From Enterococcus nangangensis (GTDB lineage Bacteria > Bacillota > Bacilli > Lactobacillales > Enterococcaceae), in NCBI RefSeq assembly GCF_005405245.1, contig NZ_BJDR01000019.1:1-39424 (forward strand): DNA of 39,424 nt. Direction: 5' to 3'. The position numbers and the translations under genes are program-made. The notes beneath the pieces were generated by a model. That model was not told where the DNA came from, did no database searches, and was given only the letters and a program-made list of their open reading frames with translations. Of this stretch, positions 1-9,330 are shown one piece after another. The first letter of the stretch is position 1, and the number at the start of each line of letters is the position of its first letter.

Positions 1-29
1 CCAGATGTCTTTTTGTGTAAAAAAATATT

Positions 30-61
30 GGTGTTCCTACACATTTCTGTGTAACAACACC
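30..61. other. Hairpin of unknown role
   Basis: An outer 6-bp stem (GGTGTT with AACACC) and an inner 6-bp stem (TACACA with TGTGTA) are separated by a 2x2 internal loop and closed by a TTTC loop. No T-run follows, so it is not a canonical terminator. It lies just ahead of a real terminator and probably belongs to the 3' end of a transcript entering from the left. Confidence 0.5.
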
Positions 62-76
62 AGATATCATAGACCC

Positions 77-110
77 AAAGTCACGAGAAGCTACTTCTCG
101 TGACTTTTTC
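77..110 (+). terminator. Rho-independent terminator of the gene left of the window
   Basis: A perfect 13-bp stem (78-90 with 94-106) has a 3-base loop and runs into TTTTT. It ends a transcript that enters from outside the window and isolates phoH from upstream transcription. Confidence 0.9.
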
Positions 111-136
111 TATAGCTTTTTTTAGGTGTCCAGTTA

Positions 137-145
137 TGGTATGAT
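137..145 (+). promoter_or_regulatory. Candidate extended -10 promoter for phoH
   Basis: TGGTATGAT is a TGN extended -10 element. The -35 region is only a T-rich stretch. It lies after the incoming terminator and about 40 bases before the phoH start. Confidence 0.45.
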
Positions 146-185
146 GTAAGGGAAATCCAGTGATATTAAAGGAGATGGACGGTTT

Positions 186-1142
186 TTGACAGCAAGCTCC
201 CTAGAGAAAATTACTTTTAGTAGCCTTGATGAAGCAAGCGCAATTCTGGGCACTCATGATAAACATTTAAAATTTATTGAAGATAATACCAAGGCTACCT
301 TATTTGTCCGCGGCGAAGTTGTTGAAGTGACCGGGGATGATGGCCTATTAGCTGCGCAAGTCTTGCGGGCCTTACAGCAACTTTTCGTGCGGGGAATTAA
401 AATTTCTACGCCAGATGTAGTAGCGGCCTTGAAGATGGCTAAAGCGGGGAAACTAGCTGACTTCACTAATCTTTATGACCAAGAAATTATTAAGGATAGT
501 AAAGGCAAGAGTATTCGCCCTAAAAATTTAGGGCAACGCCGCTATATGGAAGCTATTGAAAAAGGCGATGTCACCTTTGGCATTGGTCCTGCCGGTACCG
601 GGAAAACTTTTTTAGCGGTGGCTTTGGCAATTGCTGCGTTAAAAAAAGGTGAAGTTCAAAAAATTATCGTCACGCGGCCAGCGGTAGAAGCTGGGGAAAA
701 TCTGGGCTTTTTGCCGGGGGACTTAAAAGAAAAAGTCGATCCATACTTACGCCCTATTTATGATGCCCTCTATCAGATTTTTGGGACAGAACACACCAAT
801 CGTTTAATGGAGCGAGGGGTTATTGAGATTGCGCCTTTAGCTTATATGCGCGGTCGAACATTAGACGAAGCTTTCGTCATTTTAGATGAAGCGCAGAACA
901 CCACTACGATGCAAATGAAAATGTTTTTAACTCGTCTTGGTTTTAATTCTAAGATGGTGATTAACGGTGACATTTCGCAAATTGATTTACCTAAAGGGAC
1001 TTTAAGTGGCTTAGTCCATGCCCAAAAAGTTTTAAAAGATATTCCGAAAATTCGTTTTGTGACCTTTGATGCGGCTGACGTGGTTCGTCATCCGGTTGTG
1101 GCACAAATTATCGCGGCATATGAAAATGAGAAGAAGTCCTAA
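186..1142 (+). CDS. phoH: PhoH family P-loop ATPase (PhoH/YbeZ type)
   Basis: Predicted cytoplasmic ATPase of the PhoH group, linked in many bacteria to RNA metabolism together with YbeY, which is encoded two genes downstream. An N-terminal KH-like region (about residues 1-105) precedes the ATPase. Walker A is GPAGTGKT at residues 134-141 and Walker B ends in LDE at 234-236, followed by QNTT. The 318-residue length is normal. The TTG start is supported by an AGGAG at 170-174 about 11 bases upstream and by the absence of a better in-frame start. It is the first gene of the phoH-pgpH-ybeY-dgkA-era run. The exact substrate of this family is not settled. Confidence 0.96.
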   Translation: MTASSLEKITFSSLDEASAILGTHDKHLKFIEDNTKATLFVRGEVVEVTGDDGLLAAQVLRALQQLFVRGIKISTPDVVAALKMAKAGKLADFTNLYDQEIIKDSKGKSIRPKNLGQRRYMEAIEKGDVTFGIGPAGTGKTFLAVALAIAALKKGEVQKIIVTRPAVEAGENLGFLPGDLKEKVDPYLRPIYDALYQIFGTEHTNRLMERGVIEIAPLAYMRGRTLDEAFVILDEAQNTTTMQMKMFLTRLGFNSKMVINGDISQIDLPKGTLSGLVHAQKVLKDIPKIRFVTFDAADVVRHPVVAQIIAAYENEKKS

Positions 1143-1166
1143 GGTTAACAGCAGGAGGTTTAGCTC

Positions 1167-3320
1167 GTGAAAGAAACAATGAATACTTTTATTCAAAAAA
1201 AGCCTAAGGTAACGCTGGCCTTAATGCTTAGTTTTTTCAGCATCATCTTGTTTTTATTGACCTTTAGTAATGTGCGCCAAAAACAACTCCACTTACAGGA
1301 AGGACAACCGGCTGAAGAAACCATTCGGGCGAATAAAACAATTGAAAATACAGCAGAAACAGAAAATAAACGCCAGCTAGCAGAAGAGGCCGTAGTTTCA
1401 GAGTACACGTACCAACCAGACTACAAAGATACGCAAGTCGGCTACGTGGAAAAACTCTTTCAGCTAGTGGATGAAGTAAACAGTGATTTTGCCAAACAAA
1501 CAAGCAGCGCTACCACCACGGATGCCAATAGCTTAGTGGAAGCAAAAGTAGCCGCATTAAAAGGAAAATTCGAAAGTGTTAACGAAAATGCTTTAGCTTT
1601 TTATCAAGGTTTACCTAGCGTTTTTTATACGGAAATATTTGGCTTTAGCACAGATGACATCCATCGGGTGCGGGATGAAGCTACGACAATTATTGAAAAG
1701 TACATGGAAGAAAAAATTCGGCAAACGAATTTAAGTGAAACGAAGCAAAGTGCTTTGTATGACGTCCAGTTGACTGACTTATCCAGTGATTTGCAACAAA
1801 GTGTCCGCTATTTGATTAACCAAGGGATTATCGTCAACGAATTTTACAACGAAAAGAAGACCGAAGAACAAAAAGCAGCCGCCCGTGATACGGTAACCCC
1901 CGTGATGATTTATCAAGGGGAAATTATCGTCCGCGAAGGTAATCAAATCGACAGTAAAGCAATGGAAAAGTTAGAGCTACTAGGGATGACCAAGCAGAGT
2001 ACTTCCATTTTTCCTTTATTGGCTTTAGCTGTGCTGATTGCTTTTCAAAGTGTCTTACTAGCATACTTGATTATCGATCGTAGTTTTTCAGAGAAGTTGC
2101 GGCTAATTAGCTTATTTGCGCTTGTCATGATTGCTTCTGTAGCCGTCATGAAGTTATTCCAACTTTTCTATAACGAACAAACTAGCTTCTTGCCGCAAAT
2201 TTTCCCGGTAGCTTTTGCACCACTAATTTTAACGATTTTCTGTAATCGTCGGTTGGGAATTTTAGGGGCAGTGATGCAAGTTTTAATTGCTTACTTCTTA
2301 TACTTTGATTCCGTGGGGACCACCTTCTTACAAGTGCTAGCCGCTATTTATTTATTCAACGGGATTATGGCTACCATGGTGCAACGGAAACGTTTAGCCA
2401 ATCAAGCCGGCCGCGCGTTTGTCTGGATTATTCTTTTTCCCTTTATCTTTAATGTGGTGATGGTGATTTACCAAGGTTTAAGCTTCACGGAAACCAACAC
2501 CTTATTAACGGTAGCCTGTGGTCTTTTAGGCAGTGGCTTTTCCTACTTGCTATCGGTAGGGTTGCATCCATACTTGGAATTAATTTTAACGGATGATTCT
2601 GATTTGGTTTTAAATGAACTAAGTAATCCTAATCATCCTTTATTAAAAGAACTCTTAGAGACGGCGCCTGGAACCTATCACCACTCCATGATGGTGGCCA
2701 ATCTTTCAGCTAATGCCGTAGCGGAAATCGGTGGGCGCGCTTTATTGACGCGTGTCGCCTGTTACTATCACGACATCGGTAAAATTAAGCATCCTAACTT
2801 TTTTGTGGAAAATTTACCTAATGGCGCCGAAAATCCTCATAACTATTTATTACCAGAGGACAGTAAGCAAATTATTTTTAGCCACGTGACTGAAGGAGTT
2901 AAAATTTTAGAAGAGTATCATATGCCGCAATTTATCGTGGATATTTGTTGGCAGCATCACGGCACTACTTTAATGACTTTCTTTTATGTGAAAGCTAAAG
3001 AACGCAATCCGAAAATTACCGAAGCAGAATTTCGTTATCCTGGACCAAAACCACAAACGCGAGAAGCGGCTGTGGTGAACATTGCTGACAGTTGTGAAGC
3101 AGCCGTGCGGGCAATGGGACAACCAACGCCCGAAAAAATTCAAAAATTTGTCCACGATTTAATTCAAGGACGGATTGCTGATGGTCAGTTTAACGAATGT
3201 GATATTACCCTAAAAGATTTAGTGAAAGTGGAAAAATCCATTATTAGTGGACTAGGCTCCACCTTCCACTCTCGTATTCAATATCCAACCTTAAAAAAGA
3301 CTGAGGAGGAAAAAGCGTAA
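1167..3320 (+). CDS. pgpH: PgpH-type membrane HD phosphodiesterase (cyclic di-AMP hydrolase family)
   Basis: Membrane protein of the 7TMR-HD family; characterised relatives hydrolyse cyclic di-AMP. One N-terminal membrane segment (about residues 17-36) precedes an extracytoplasmic region of roughly 250 residues, then about seven hydrophobic segments between residues 280 and 480. A cytoplasmic HD domain follows, with HH at 505-506 and the metal-binding HD pair at 535-536 in YYHDIGK. The length of 717 residues fits the family. The GTG start has a strong AGGAGG at 1153-1158. The stop overlaps the ybeY start by one base (TAATG), suggesting translational coupling. Function is assigned from family and synteny. 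Confidence 0.95.
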   Translation: MKETMNTFIQKKPKVTLALMLSFFSIILFLLTFSNVRQKQLHLQEGQPAEETIRANKTIENTAETENKRQLAEEAVVSEYTYQPDYKDTQVGYVEKLFQLVDEVNSDFAKQTSSATTTDANSLVEAKVAALKGKFESVNENALAFYQGLPSVFYTEIFGFSTDDIHRVRDEATTIIEKYMEEKIRQTNLSETKQSALYDVQLTDLSSDLQQSVRYLINQGIIVNEFYNEKKTEEQKAAARDTVTPVMIYQGEIIVREGNQIDSKAMEKLELLGMTKQSTSIFPLLALAVLIAFQSVLLAYLIIDRSFSEKLRLISLFALVMIASVAVMKLFQLFYNEQTSFLPQIFPVAFAPLILTIFCNRRLGILGAVMQVLIAYFLYFDSVGTTFLQVLAAIYLFNGIMATMVQRKRLANQAGRAFVWIILFPFIFNVVMVIYQGLSFTETNTLLTVACGLLGSGFSYLLSVGLHPYLELILTDDSDLVLNELSNPNHPLLKELLETAPGTYHHSMMVANLSANAVAEIGGRALLTRVACYYHDIGKIKHPNFFVENLPNGAENPHNYLLPEDSKQIIFSHVTEGVKILEEYHMPQFIVDICWQHHGTTLMTFFYVKAKERNPKITEAEFRYPGPKPQTREAAVVNIADSCEAAVRAMGQPTPEKIQKFVHDLIQGRIADGQFNECDITLKDLVKVEKSIISGLGSTFHSRIQYPTLKKTEEEKA

Positions 3321-3796
3321 TGGATATTACGATGGAAGACGAAACAAAAACTTTAACCCCTGAACAAATGGCGGCGGTGACAGACTTACTAGACTACGCG
3401 GCGGGCTATTTAAAATTACCAGCTGATACCGAAATGTCTGTAACCTATATGGATGATGCCGCGATTCACGTTATTAATCGCGAATATCGCCATATTGATC
3501 GCCCCACTGATGTCATTAGTTTTGCCTTGGAAGAAGAAGGCGAAGACGAGTTGCCGATTATTTTTGACGACGATGAACCAATGATGCCGCGCAATTTAGG
3601 GGATATTATGATTTCTCTAGATCGGACGCAGGCTCAAGCAGTAGAGTATGGCCACTCCTTTGAACGAGAATTAGGTTTCTTAGCCCTCCACGGTTTTTTA
3701 CACATTAACGGTTACGATCACATGACAAAAGAAGACGAAGCGGAAATGTTCGGCTTGCAAAAAGAAATCTTGGACGCCTATGGACTCAAGAGATAA
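3320..3796 (+). CDS. ybeY: Endoribonuclease YbeY, rRNA maturation factor
   Basis: Zinc metalloprotein involved in 16S rRNA 3'-end maturation and 70S quality control in studied bacteria. The signature HGFLHINGYDH occupies residues 124-134, with three metal-binding histidines at 124, 128 and 134. RPTDVISF near residues 61-68 is also typical. An acidic stretch follows (about residues 71-87). The 158-residue length is normal. The ATG overlaps the pgpH stop and has GAGGAGG upstream inside pgpH. It shares the operon with phoH, a partner often seen with it, and overlaps dgkA by 17 bases. Confidence 0.97.
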   Translation: MDITMEDETKTLTPEQMAAVTDLLDYAAGYLKLPADTEMSVTYMDDAAIHVINREYRHIDRPTDVISFALEEEGEDELPIIFDDDEPMMPRNLGDIMISLDRTQAQAVEYGHSFERELGFLALHGFLHINGYDHMTKEDEAEMFGLQKEILDAYGLKR

Positions 3797-4184
3797 AAAA
3801 GTTGGGAAAAACCGCAATTTCATGTCCTCTGTAGAGTTTGCCTTCAGTGGGTTAAAGAGCGCGTTTAAAGAAGAAAGAAATATGCGCACTCATTTAGTTT
3901 TTGGTGGGTTGGCGATTTTGGGTGGTTTGCTTTTTCAAATCCCCTTGGCGGAATGGCGCTGGCTTTTACTAGTCATCTTTTTAGTCATCGTACTAGAAAT
4001 TATCAACACCGCTTTTGAAAATTTAGTGGATCTAGTGACGGATTATCACTTTCAACCTTTGGCAAAAAAAGTCAAAGATATGGCGGCCGCCGCCGTCTTA
4101 TTAATGGCCGCCTTGGCAGTGATTGTCGGCGCTACGATCTTTTTGCCCCACCTTTTTCAGTGGTGGCAAAGCTTAGGAAAATAA
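3780..4184 (+). CDS. dgkA: Undecaprenol/diacylglycerol kinase (DgkA family)
   Basis: Small integral-membrane lipid kinase. Gram-positive members mainly phosphorylate undecaprenol, feeding the lipid carrier pool for wall synthesis. Three hydrophobic segments are visible at about residues 42-55, 58-79 and 101-124. The family signature lies in the second to third segment ([12 protein letters not shown]). KEERNMRTH before the first segment is also typical. The start overlaps ybeY by 17 bases and lacks a strong ribosome site, so it probably depends on coupling to ybeY. A later ATG (about 3821) is possible but would remove the usual basic N-terminus. Confidence 0.92.
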   Translation: MDSRDKKVGKNRNFMSSVEFAFSGLKSAFKEERNMRTHLVFGGLAILGGLLFQIPLAEWRWLLLVIFLVIVLEIINTAFENLVDLVTDYHFQPLAKKVKDMAAAAVLLMAALAVIVGATIFLPHLFQWWQSLGK

Positions 4185-4195
4185 AAGGAGAAATT

Positions 4196-5095
4196 ATGAC
4201 AGCATTTCATTCTGGCTTTGTAGCCATTGTGGGTCGCCCTAATGTAGGGAAATCTACACTTTTAAACCGCATTGTGGGAGAAAAAATCGCCATTATGAGC
4301 GATAAAGCCCAAACGACCCGTAATAAAATTCAGGGAATTTATACGACGGAAGATGCGCAATTAGTTTTTATTGATACCCCAGGGATTCATAAACCAAAAA
4401 ATCAATTAGGGGACTTCATGGTGGAAAGTGCCTTTAGTGCTTTAAATGAAGTGGATGCGATTTTATTTATGGTGGCCGCAGACCAAAGACGGGGTCCGGG
4501 GGATAATTTAATTATTTCTCGCCTGCAAAACGCTGACGTCCCAGTGTATCTGGTGGTGAATAAAATTGATAAAGTACATCCCGACCGTTTATTGCCTTTG
4601 ATTGAAGATTACGCGAGCCAAATGGACTTTAAAGAAGTGGTGCCTTTATCGGCCACCATGGGGAATAACTTTGAGCACTTGATGGAGCTTTTAGTGACAC
4701 AAATGCCAGAAGGCCCACAATTTTATCCGGAAGATCAGTTGACGGATCACCCAGAATATTTTGTTGTATCAGAATTAATTCGCGAAAAAGTTTTACTTTT
4801 AACGCGGGATGAAGTTCCCCATTCCGTAGCAGTGGTGGTGGACTCCATGAAGCGCAATGAAAACGATAAAGTCCACGTGCAAGCCACCATTATTGTGGAG
4901 CGGGATAGTCAAAAAGGCATCATCATCGGTAAAGGTGGTAAGATGCTGAAAATCATCGGTACTAAAGCCCGCCAAGATATTGAACATTTACTAGGCGATA
5001 AAGTTTTCTTAGAGCTTTGGGTTAAAGTACAAAAAGATTGGCGGGATAAAAAAGTTTATCTGAATGACTACGGCTATAAAAAAGATGAATATTAA
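4196..5095 (+). CDS. era: GTPase Era
   Basis: Essential GTPase that binds the 3' end of 16S rRNA and assists 30S assembly. G1 is GRPNVGKST at residues 13-21, G3 is DTPG at 60-63 and G4 is NKID at 122-125. A C-terminal KH domain (about 200-299) contains IIIGKGGKM at 242-250. The 299-residue length is standard. The ATG at 4196 is chosen over an upstream in-frame GTG at 4160 because AAAAGGAG lies at 4183-4190 and the upstream start would lie inside dgkA. It follows dgkA by 11 bases. The grouping of ybeY, era and phoH makes this a ribosome-maturation operon. Confidence 0.97.
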   Translation: MTAFHSGFVAIVGRPNVGKSTLLNRIVGEKIAIMSDKAQTTRNKIQGIYTTEDAQLVFIDTPGIHKPKNQLGDFMVESAFSALNEVDAILFMVAADQRRGPGDNLIISRLQNADVPVYLVVNKIDKVHPDRLLPLIEDYASQMDFKEVVPLSATMGNNFEHLMELLVTQMPEGPQFYPEDQLTDHPEYFVVSELIREKVLLLTRDEVPHSVAVVVDSMKRNENDKVHVQATIIVERDSQKGIIIGKGGKMLKIIGTKARQDIEHLLGDKVFLELWVKVQKDWRDKKVYLNDYGYKKDEY

Positions 5096-5099
5096 GCAG

Positions 5100-5146
5100 G
5101 CGGGGACGGATAAAAAGGACAGCAATCCTTTTTATTCTGTCGCCGC
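5100..5146. other. Long intercistronic hairpin between era and recO
   Basis: Arms 5100-5119 and 5126-5146 pair over about 20 bp with one mismatch, one G-U pair and one bulged base, closed by the loop CAGCAA. The T-run lies inside the 3' arm rather than after it, so termination would be partial at best. It could be a processing site or a stability element. recO starts 46 bases downstream with its own ribosome site. Confidence 0.7.
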
Positions 5147-5191
5147 TTGTTAATAAAGTGTCAGGAAATAAGGACGAAAGGAGTGGCGCCG

Positions 5192-5953
5192 ATGTTTGGT
5201 GAAAGTAAAGGTATTATTTTATACAGTCGGGATCATAAAGAAAAAGATAAGCTAGTCAAAATTTTTACGGAAAAATATGGCAAGCTCGTCTTTTACGTCA
5301 AAAATGCTCACCGCAAAAATAATCCTTTGGGAGCGAGTATCTTACCCATGACGGCCGCCGTTTACAGTGGCGAAATAAAAAGCGAAGGCTTGAGCTTTTT
5401 AAACGCAGCCAAAGATATTCAGCCTTATGCCCACTTACAACAAGATATTTTTGCCAATGCTTACGCCACGTATGTTTTAGGCCTAGCTGATGCGGCGATT
5501 GAAGACAAAAAGGCGGATCCTTTCCTCTTTCGTTTTTGCCAAATTATTTTAGCGCAAATGGACTTGGGAAACGACCCGGAAGTGCTGACGAATATTTTTG
5601 AAGTCCAAGTGCTGGGGCGCTTTGGGGTGAGTCTGGAACTAGATAAGTGTGCCCTCTGTGGCAACACGAAAGGACCTTTTGATTTTTCTGAAAAATTTCA
5701 CGGCTTATTGTGCCGGCGACATTTTAGTGAAGACGAGCGCCGACTACATACCGACCCTAAAGTTTGTTACTTACTGCAAGTCTTTAATCAACTGCCACCA
5801 CAACGCATCGGCAAAATTAGCGTATCACCAGCCACTAAAGAGCAATTGCGGGCGGTCCTTGACGAAATTTACGATGAGTATGTTGGCGTCCATTTAAAAA
5901 GTAAACATTTCATTGCCGAAATGAAAAAATGGCAGCAACTGATGCAAGATTGA
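5192..5953 (+). CDS. recO: DNA repair protein RecO
   Basis: Recombination mediator that loads RecA onto SSB-coated single-stranded DNA in the RecFOR pathway. The N-terminal OB-like region (about residues 1-80) starts ESKGIILYSRDHKEKDK. A helical C-terminal part carries a zinc-binding cysteine cluster: C153 and C156 (CALC), C174 and H177 (LLCRRH). Length is 253 residues from ATG 5192, which has AGGAG at 5180-5184. An in-frame TTG at 5147 would extend into the era-recO hairpin and is rejected. The stop abuts the promoter of the glycyl-tRNA synthetase operon. Confidence 0.95.
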   Translation: MFGESKGIILYSRDHKEKDKLVKIFTEKYGKLVFYVKNAHRKNNPLGASILPMTAAVYSGEIKSEGLSFLNAAKDIQPYAHLQQDIFANAYATYVLGLADAAIEDKKADPFLFRFCQIILAQMDLGNDPEVLTNIFEVQVLGRFGVSLELDKCALCGNTKGPFDFSEKFHGLLCRRHFSEDERRLHTDPKVCYLLQVFNQLPPQRIGKISVSPATKEQLRAVLDEIYDEYVGVHLKSKHFIAEMKKWQQLMQD

Positions 5954-5982
5954 TTGACAAAAGAGCTAGATGAATTTATAGT
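5954..5982 (+). promoter_or_regulatory. Sigma-A promoter of the glyQS operon
   Basis: TTGACA (5954-5959) is a perfect -35 and TATAGT (5977-5982) is a good -10, with a 17-base spacer. It starts directly after the recO stop codon and drives the T-box leader. Confidence 0.88.
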
Positions 5983-5997
5983 AAGGATAATTAAATC

Positions 5998-6187
5998 GTG
6001 CTTTGACAAAGAGGAGTACCCAAAGAAACAGTTTAGCGAGTGAAGGATAGTGCAAGCTTCACCTGAAACTTTGTGGGAAGGGCACTTTCAGCACACTTTT
6101 GAAAGCTGCCGAAAAAATTTTTTCGGAAGTAGGGTGGAACCGCGTAATCTACGTCCCTATGTCGTTAAGACTAGGGGCGTTTTTATT
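5998..6187 (+). promoter_or_regulatory. Glycine-specific T-box riboswitch with terminator/antiterminator
   Basis: Leader RNA that reads uncharged tRNA-Gly and controls transcription of glyQS. Stem I is closed by GTGCT (5998-6002) with AGCAC (6090-6094) and contains the conserved AGCGAG and GGATAGTGCAAGC segments. The specifier is most likely GGC at 6081-6083, a glycine codon, followed by A. A palindromic hairpin lies at 6109-6126. The T-box AGGGTGGAACCGCG (6131-6144) includes TGGA, matching the U discriminator base of tRNA-Gly. The terminator pairs ACGTCCCTA (6151-6159) with TAGGGGCGT (6172-6180) before a T-run. The antiterminator pairs AGGG (6131-6134) with CCCT. Confidence 0.96.
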
Positions 6188-6213
6188 TTGCGTAAAAAAG
6201 AAAGGAGTTTCTT

Positions 6214-7125
6214 ATGACAAAGAAATTAACTGTACAAGAAATGATTTTGACCTTACAAAAGTTTTGGTCAGCTAAAGGTTGTATGCTGATGCAAGCTTAC
6301 GACACTGAAAAAGGAGCCGGCACCATGAGTCCGTATACTTTTTTACGGGCGATTGGCCCAGAGCCGTGGAATGCAGCCTATGTTGAACCATCCCGTCGGC
6401 CGGCTGACGGTCGTTACGGTGAAAATCCCAACCGTTTGTATCAACACCATCAATTCCAAGTGGTAATGAAACCTTCACCTAGTAACGTGCAAGAATTATA
6501 TTTAGAAAGCTTACAACTTTTAGGGATTGATCCTTTAGAACACGACATTCGTTTTGTAGAAGATAACTGGGAAAATCCTTCCATGGGGTGTGCCGGTTTA
6601 GGTTGGGAAGTTTGGTTAGACGGGATGGAAATTACCCAGTTCACTTACTTCCAACAAGTCGGCGGTCTACCTTGTAAACCAGTGACTTCAGAAATTACGT
6701 ATGGCTTAGAACGTCTTGCTTCTTACATTCAAGAAGTCCAAAGTGTCTATGATTTAGAATGGGCAGATGGCGTCAAATACGGCGAAATTTTCCAACAACC
6801 AGAATACGAGCATTCTAAATATTCTTTTGAATACTCCAACCAAGATTTATTATTACGGAACTTTGATGAGTTTGAAAAAGAAGCCAAACGTTGTATTGCC
6901 GAAAATCTTGTGCATCCAGCCTATGATTATATTTTAAAATGTTCCCACAACTTTAACTTATTAGATGCTAGAGGAGCTGTTTCTGTTACCGAGCGAGCTG
7001 GTTACTTAGCTCGGATTCGTAATATGGCCAAAGATGTCGCTAAAATTTTTGTGGCAGAACGGAAAAAATTAGGTTTCCCATTATTAGACGAAGCAACGAG
7101 AAAGGAGCTGTTGGCTCATGAGTAA
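6214..7125 (+). CDS. glyQ: Glycyl-tRNA synthetase alpha subunit
   Basis: Catalytic class II subunit of the bacterial alpha2beta2 glycyl-tRNA synthetase. It forms glycyl-adenylate and charges tRNA-Gly with the beta subunit. The opening ([18 protein letters not shown]) and the block [19 protein letters not shown] are hallmarks of GlyQ. Length is 303 residues. The ATG has AAAGGAG upstream and follows the T-box terminator by about 27 bases, so expression responds to glycine-tRNA charging. It overlaps glyS by 8 bases. Confidence 0.98.
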   Translation: MTKKLTVQEMILTLQKFWSAKGCMLMQAYDTEKGAGTMSPYTFLRAIGPEPWNAAYVEPSRRPADGRYGENPNRLYQHHQFQVVMKPSPSNVQELYLESLQLLGIDPLEHDIRFVEDNWENPSMGCAGLGWEVWLDGMEITQFTYFQQVGGLPCKPVTSEITYGLERLASYIQEVQSVYDLEWADGVKYGEIFQQPEYEHSKYSFEYSNQDLLLRNFDEFEKEAKRCIAENLVHPAYDYILKCSHNFNLLDARGAVSVTERAGYLARIRNMAKDVAKIFVAERKKLGFPLLDEATRKELLAHE

Positions 7126-9187
7126 TTTTCTATTAGAAATTGGTTTAGAGGAAATGCCCGCCCACGTGGTAACCCCTAGCTTGCAACAATTAGCAGCCAA
7201 AACTGAAAAATTTTTACAAGAACATCAATTAACCTATACTTCTTTAGAAAGTTTTGCTACGCCGCGCCGCTTAGCCATCCGCATTAATGGCTTACCGGAA
7301 AAAAAAGCTGATACGGAAGAAGAAGTCAAAGGTCCAGCTAAAAAAATTGCCCAAGATGCTGAGGGCAATTGGAGTAAAGCGGCTTTAGGTTTTGTCAAAG
7401 GTCAAGGATTAACGCCTGAAGACATCTACTTTAAAGAATTAAAAGGTGTGGAATATCTTTACGTCACCAAACGCAATGTCGGCCAGCAGACCAAAGACGT
7501 TTTGCTAGGTTTAACGCAAGTGATTACTTCCTTGACTTTCCCCATTACGATGCACTGGGCCAACTATGACTTTGCTTATATCCGCCCGATTCATTGGTTG
7601 ATTGCTTTATTCGACGAAGAAGTCTTACCGTTACAAATTTTAGATGTTGTGGCCGGCAAGACGACGCGCGGTCATCGTTTCTTAGGGGAAGAAACCACCA
7701 TTAACGCCCCTTATGAATACGAAGCAAAATTATTAGAACAATTTGTCGTGGTGGAACCTAGCAAACGAGAAGAAATGATTGTGGAACAAATTCAAGAGTT
7801 CGCCGAAGAAAATGATTGGGCCATTGATCTTGACGCCGATCTTTTAGAAGAAGTGAATAACTTAGTAGAATATCCGACAGTTTTTGTGGGGAACTTTGCT
7901 GAGAAATATTTGCAAGTGCCAGAAGAAGTGCTGGTGACTTCCATGAAGGAACACCAACGCTACTTTGAAGTGCGGGATCAACATTGCAACTTATTACCTC
8001 ATTTTATTTCCGTGCGTAACGGGAATCGGGTGAAAATTGAGAACGTCGTCAAAGGAAACGAAAAAGTTTTAACAGCCCGTTTAGAGGATGCCGAATTCTT
8101 TTATCAAGAAGATCAACGTTTAACCATTGCCGAATGTGTGGAAAAATTAAAAGCCGTGACCTTCCATGAAAAAATTGGTTCCATGTATGAAAAAATGCAA
8201 CGAGTGGCGGTCTTAGGGGAAATCTTTGGGACAAAAGTTGGTTTAAGTGCGACAGAGTTAAAAGACTTAGCCCGAGCTGCCAGCATTTATAAATTTGATT
8301 TAGTTACCAACATGGTGGGGGAATTTCCAGAGCTCCAAGGAATCATGGGGGAAAAATATGCTTTATTACAAGGAGAAACACCAGCGGTAGCTACCGCAAT
8401 TCGCGAACACTATATGCCAATTTCCGCAGAAGGAGCTTTGCCAGCCACTAAAGTGGGCGCAGTTTTAGCCTTAGCCGATAAAACCGATAGCTTGCTAGCC
8501 TTCTTCAATGTCGGGCTTAATCCAAGTGGTTCTAACGATCCTTATGCGTTACGGCGCCAAGCATACGGTATCTTGCGGATTTTAGAAAAAGAAAACTGGC
8601 ACTTCCCACTAGAAAACTTAGTACTAGATGCGGTGGAAATTTTCAATACGAATCTGGAACGCTTTGGCTTACACTTTAGCGAAAATCAAATTGAGTTAAT
8701 TAGTTTCGTCAAAGGACGTCTGCGTCAATTATTTGCTGCTCACGATGTACGTCACGACGTCATTGAAGCTATCATTGGCGGGAGTCAAGGGGACTTAAGC
8801 TTAATGATGCAAGCGGCTAGTGTTTTGAAAAATCATTTGCAAGATGAAAACTTCAAACCATCCGTGGAGGCTTTAACGCGGGTCATTAACTTGGGGAAAA
8901 AAGCGCAAGAAAAACAAAATGTGATTGATCCAGCGCTCTTTGAAAATGCCAGCGAAAAAGCTTTGTATCAACAAGTAGAAAAAATTAAAGCACAGTTCAA
9001 AAAGCAAACTTTGGAAGAAAACTACCAAAGCTTAGTCTCTTTAGCACCATTCATTGAAGAATATTTCAATGAAACGATGGTGATGGCCCCAGATGAAAAA
9101 GTACGCAATAATCGTTTAAGTCAATTAAAACAAATTGCGGACCTCGCTTTTGTCTTAGCTAGCTTTGATTTATTGAATGTGAAGTAA
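7118..9187 (+). CDS. glyS: Glycyl-tRNA synthetase beta subunit
   Basis: Beta subunit needed for tRNA binding and aminoacylation. It begins [14 protein letters not shown], the usual GlyS N-terminus. [17 protein letters not shown] and SMKEHQRYF are conserved blocks in the first half. LADKTDSL and [17 protein letters not shown] in the middle belong to the HD-like domain, and the C-terminus (about residues 580-689) is the anticodon-binding part. Length is 689 residues. The ATG lies inside the last codons of glyQ with GAAAGGAG upstream, so the subunits are translationally coupled under the T-box. Confidence 0.98.
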   Translation: MSNFLLEIGLEEMPAHVVTPSLQQLAAKTEKFLQEHQLTYTSLESFATPRRLAIRINGLPEKKADTEEEVKGPAKKIAQDAEGNWSKAALGFVKGQGLTPEDIYFKELKGVEYLYVTKRNVGQQTKDVLLGLTQVITSLTFPITMHWANYDFAYIRPIHWLIALFDEEVLPLQILDVVAGKTTRGHRFLGEETTINAPYEYEAKLLEQFVVVEPSKREEMIVEQIQEFAEENDWAIDLDADLLEEVNNLVEYPTVFVGNFAEKYLQVPEEVLVTSMKEHQRYFEVRDQHCNLLPHFISVRNGNRVKIENVVKGNEKVLTARLEDAEFFYQEDQRLTIAECVEKLKAVTFHEKIGSMYEKMQRVAVLGEIFGTKVGLSATELKDLARAASIYKFDLVTNMVGEFPELQGIMGEKYALLQGETPAVATAIREHYMPISAEGALPATKVGAVLALADKTDSLLAFFNVGLNPSGSNDPYALRRQAYGILRILEKENWHFPLENLVLDAVEIFNTNLERFGLHFSENQIELISFVKGRLRQLFAAHDVRHDVIEAIIGGSQGDLSLMMQAASVLKNHLQDENFKPSVEALTRVINLGKKAQEKQNVIDPALFENASEKALYQQVEKIKAQFKKQTLEENYQSLVSLAPFIEEYFNETMVMAPDEKVRNNRLSQLKQIADLAFVLASFDLLNVK

Positions 9188-9240
9188 AAATTTTTTGCGG
9201 CGTTTATGTGGTAGCGGCAAAAAAATATGAAAATATGTGA

Positions 9241-9273
9241 AGGACTGTGCCGTAATAGCGAGACAGTCCTTTA
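9241..9273 (+). terminator. Probable terminator of glyQS
   Basis: An 8-bp stem (AGGACTGT, 9241-9248, with ACAGTCCT, 9263-9270) has a 14-base loop and ends in TTT. The T-tract is short, so termination may be incomplete. Confidence 0.6.
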
Positions 9274-9330
9274 CTGCTTGTTGGGAGATTTTTTTCCGTG
9301 TATACTAAACCCAACGAAGGAGGTTTTCAG

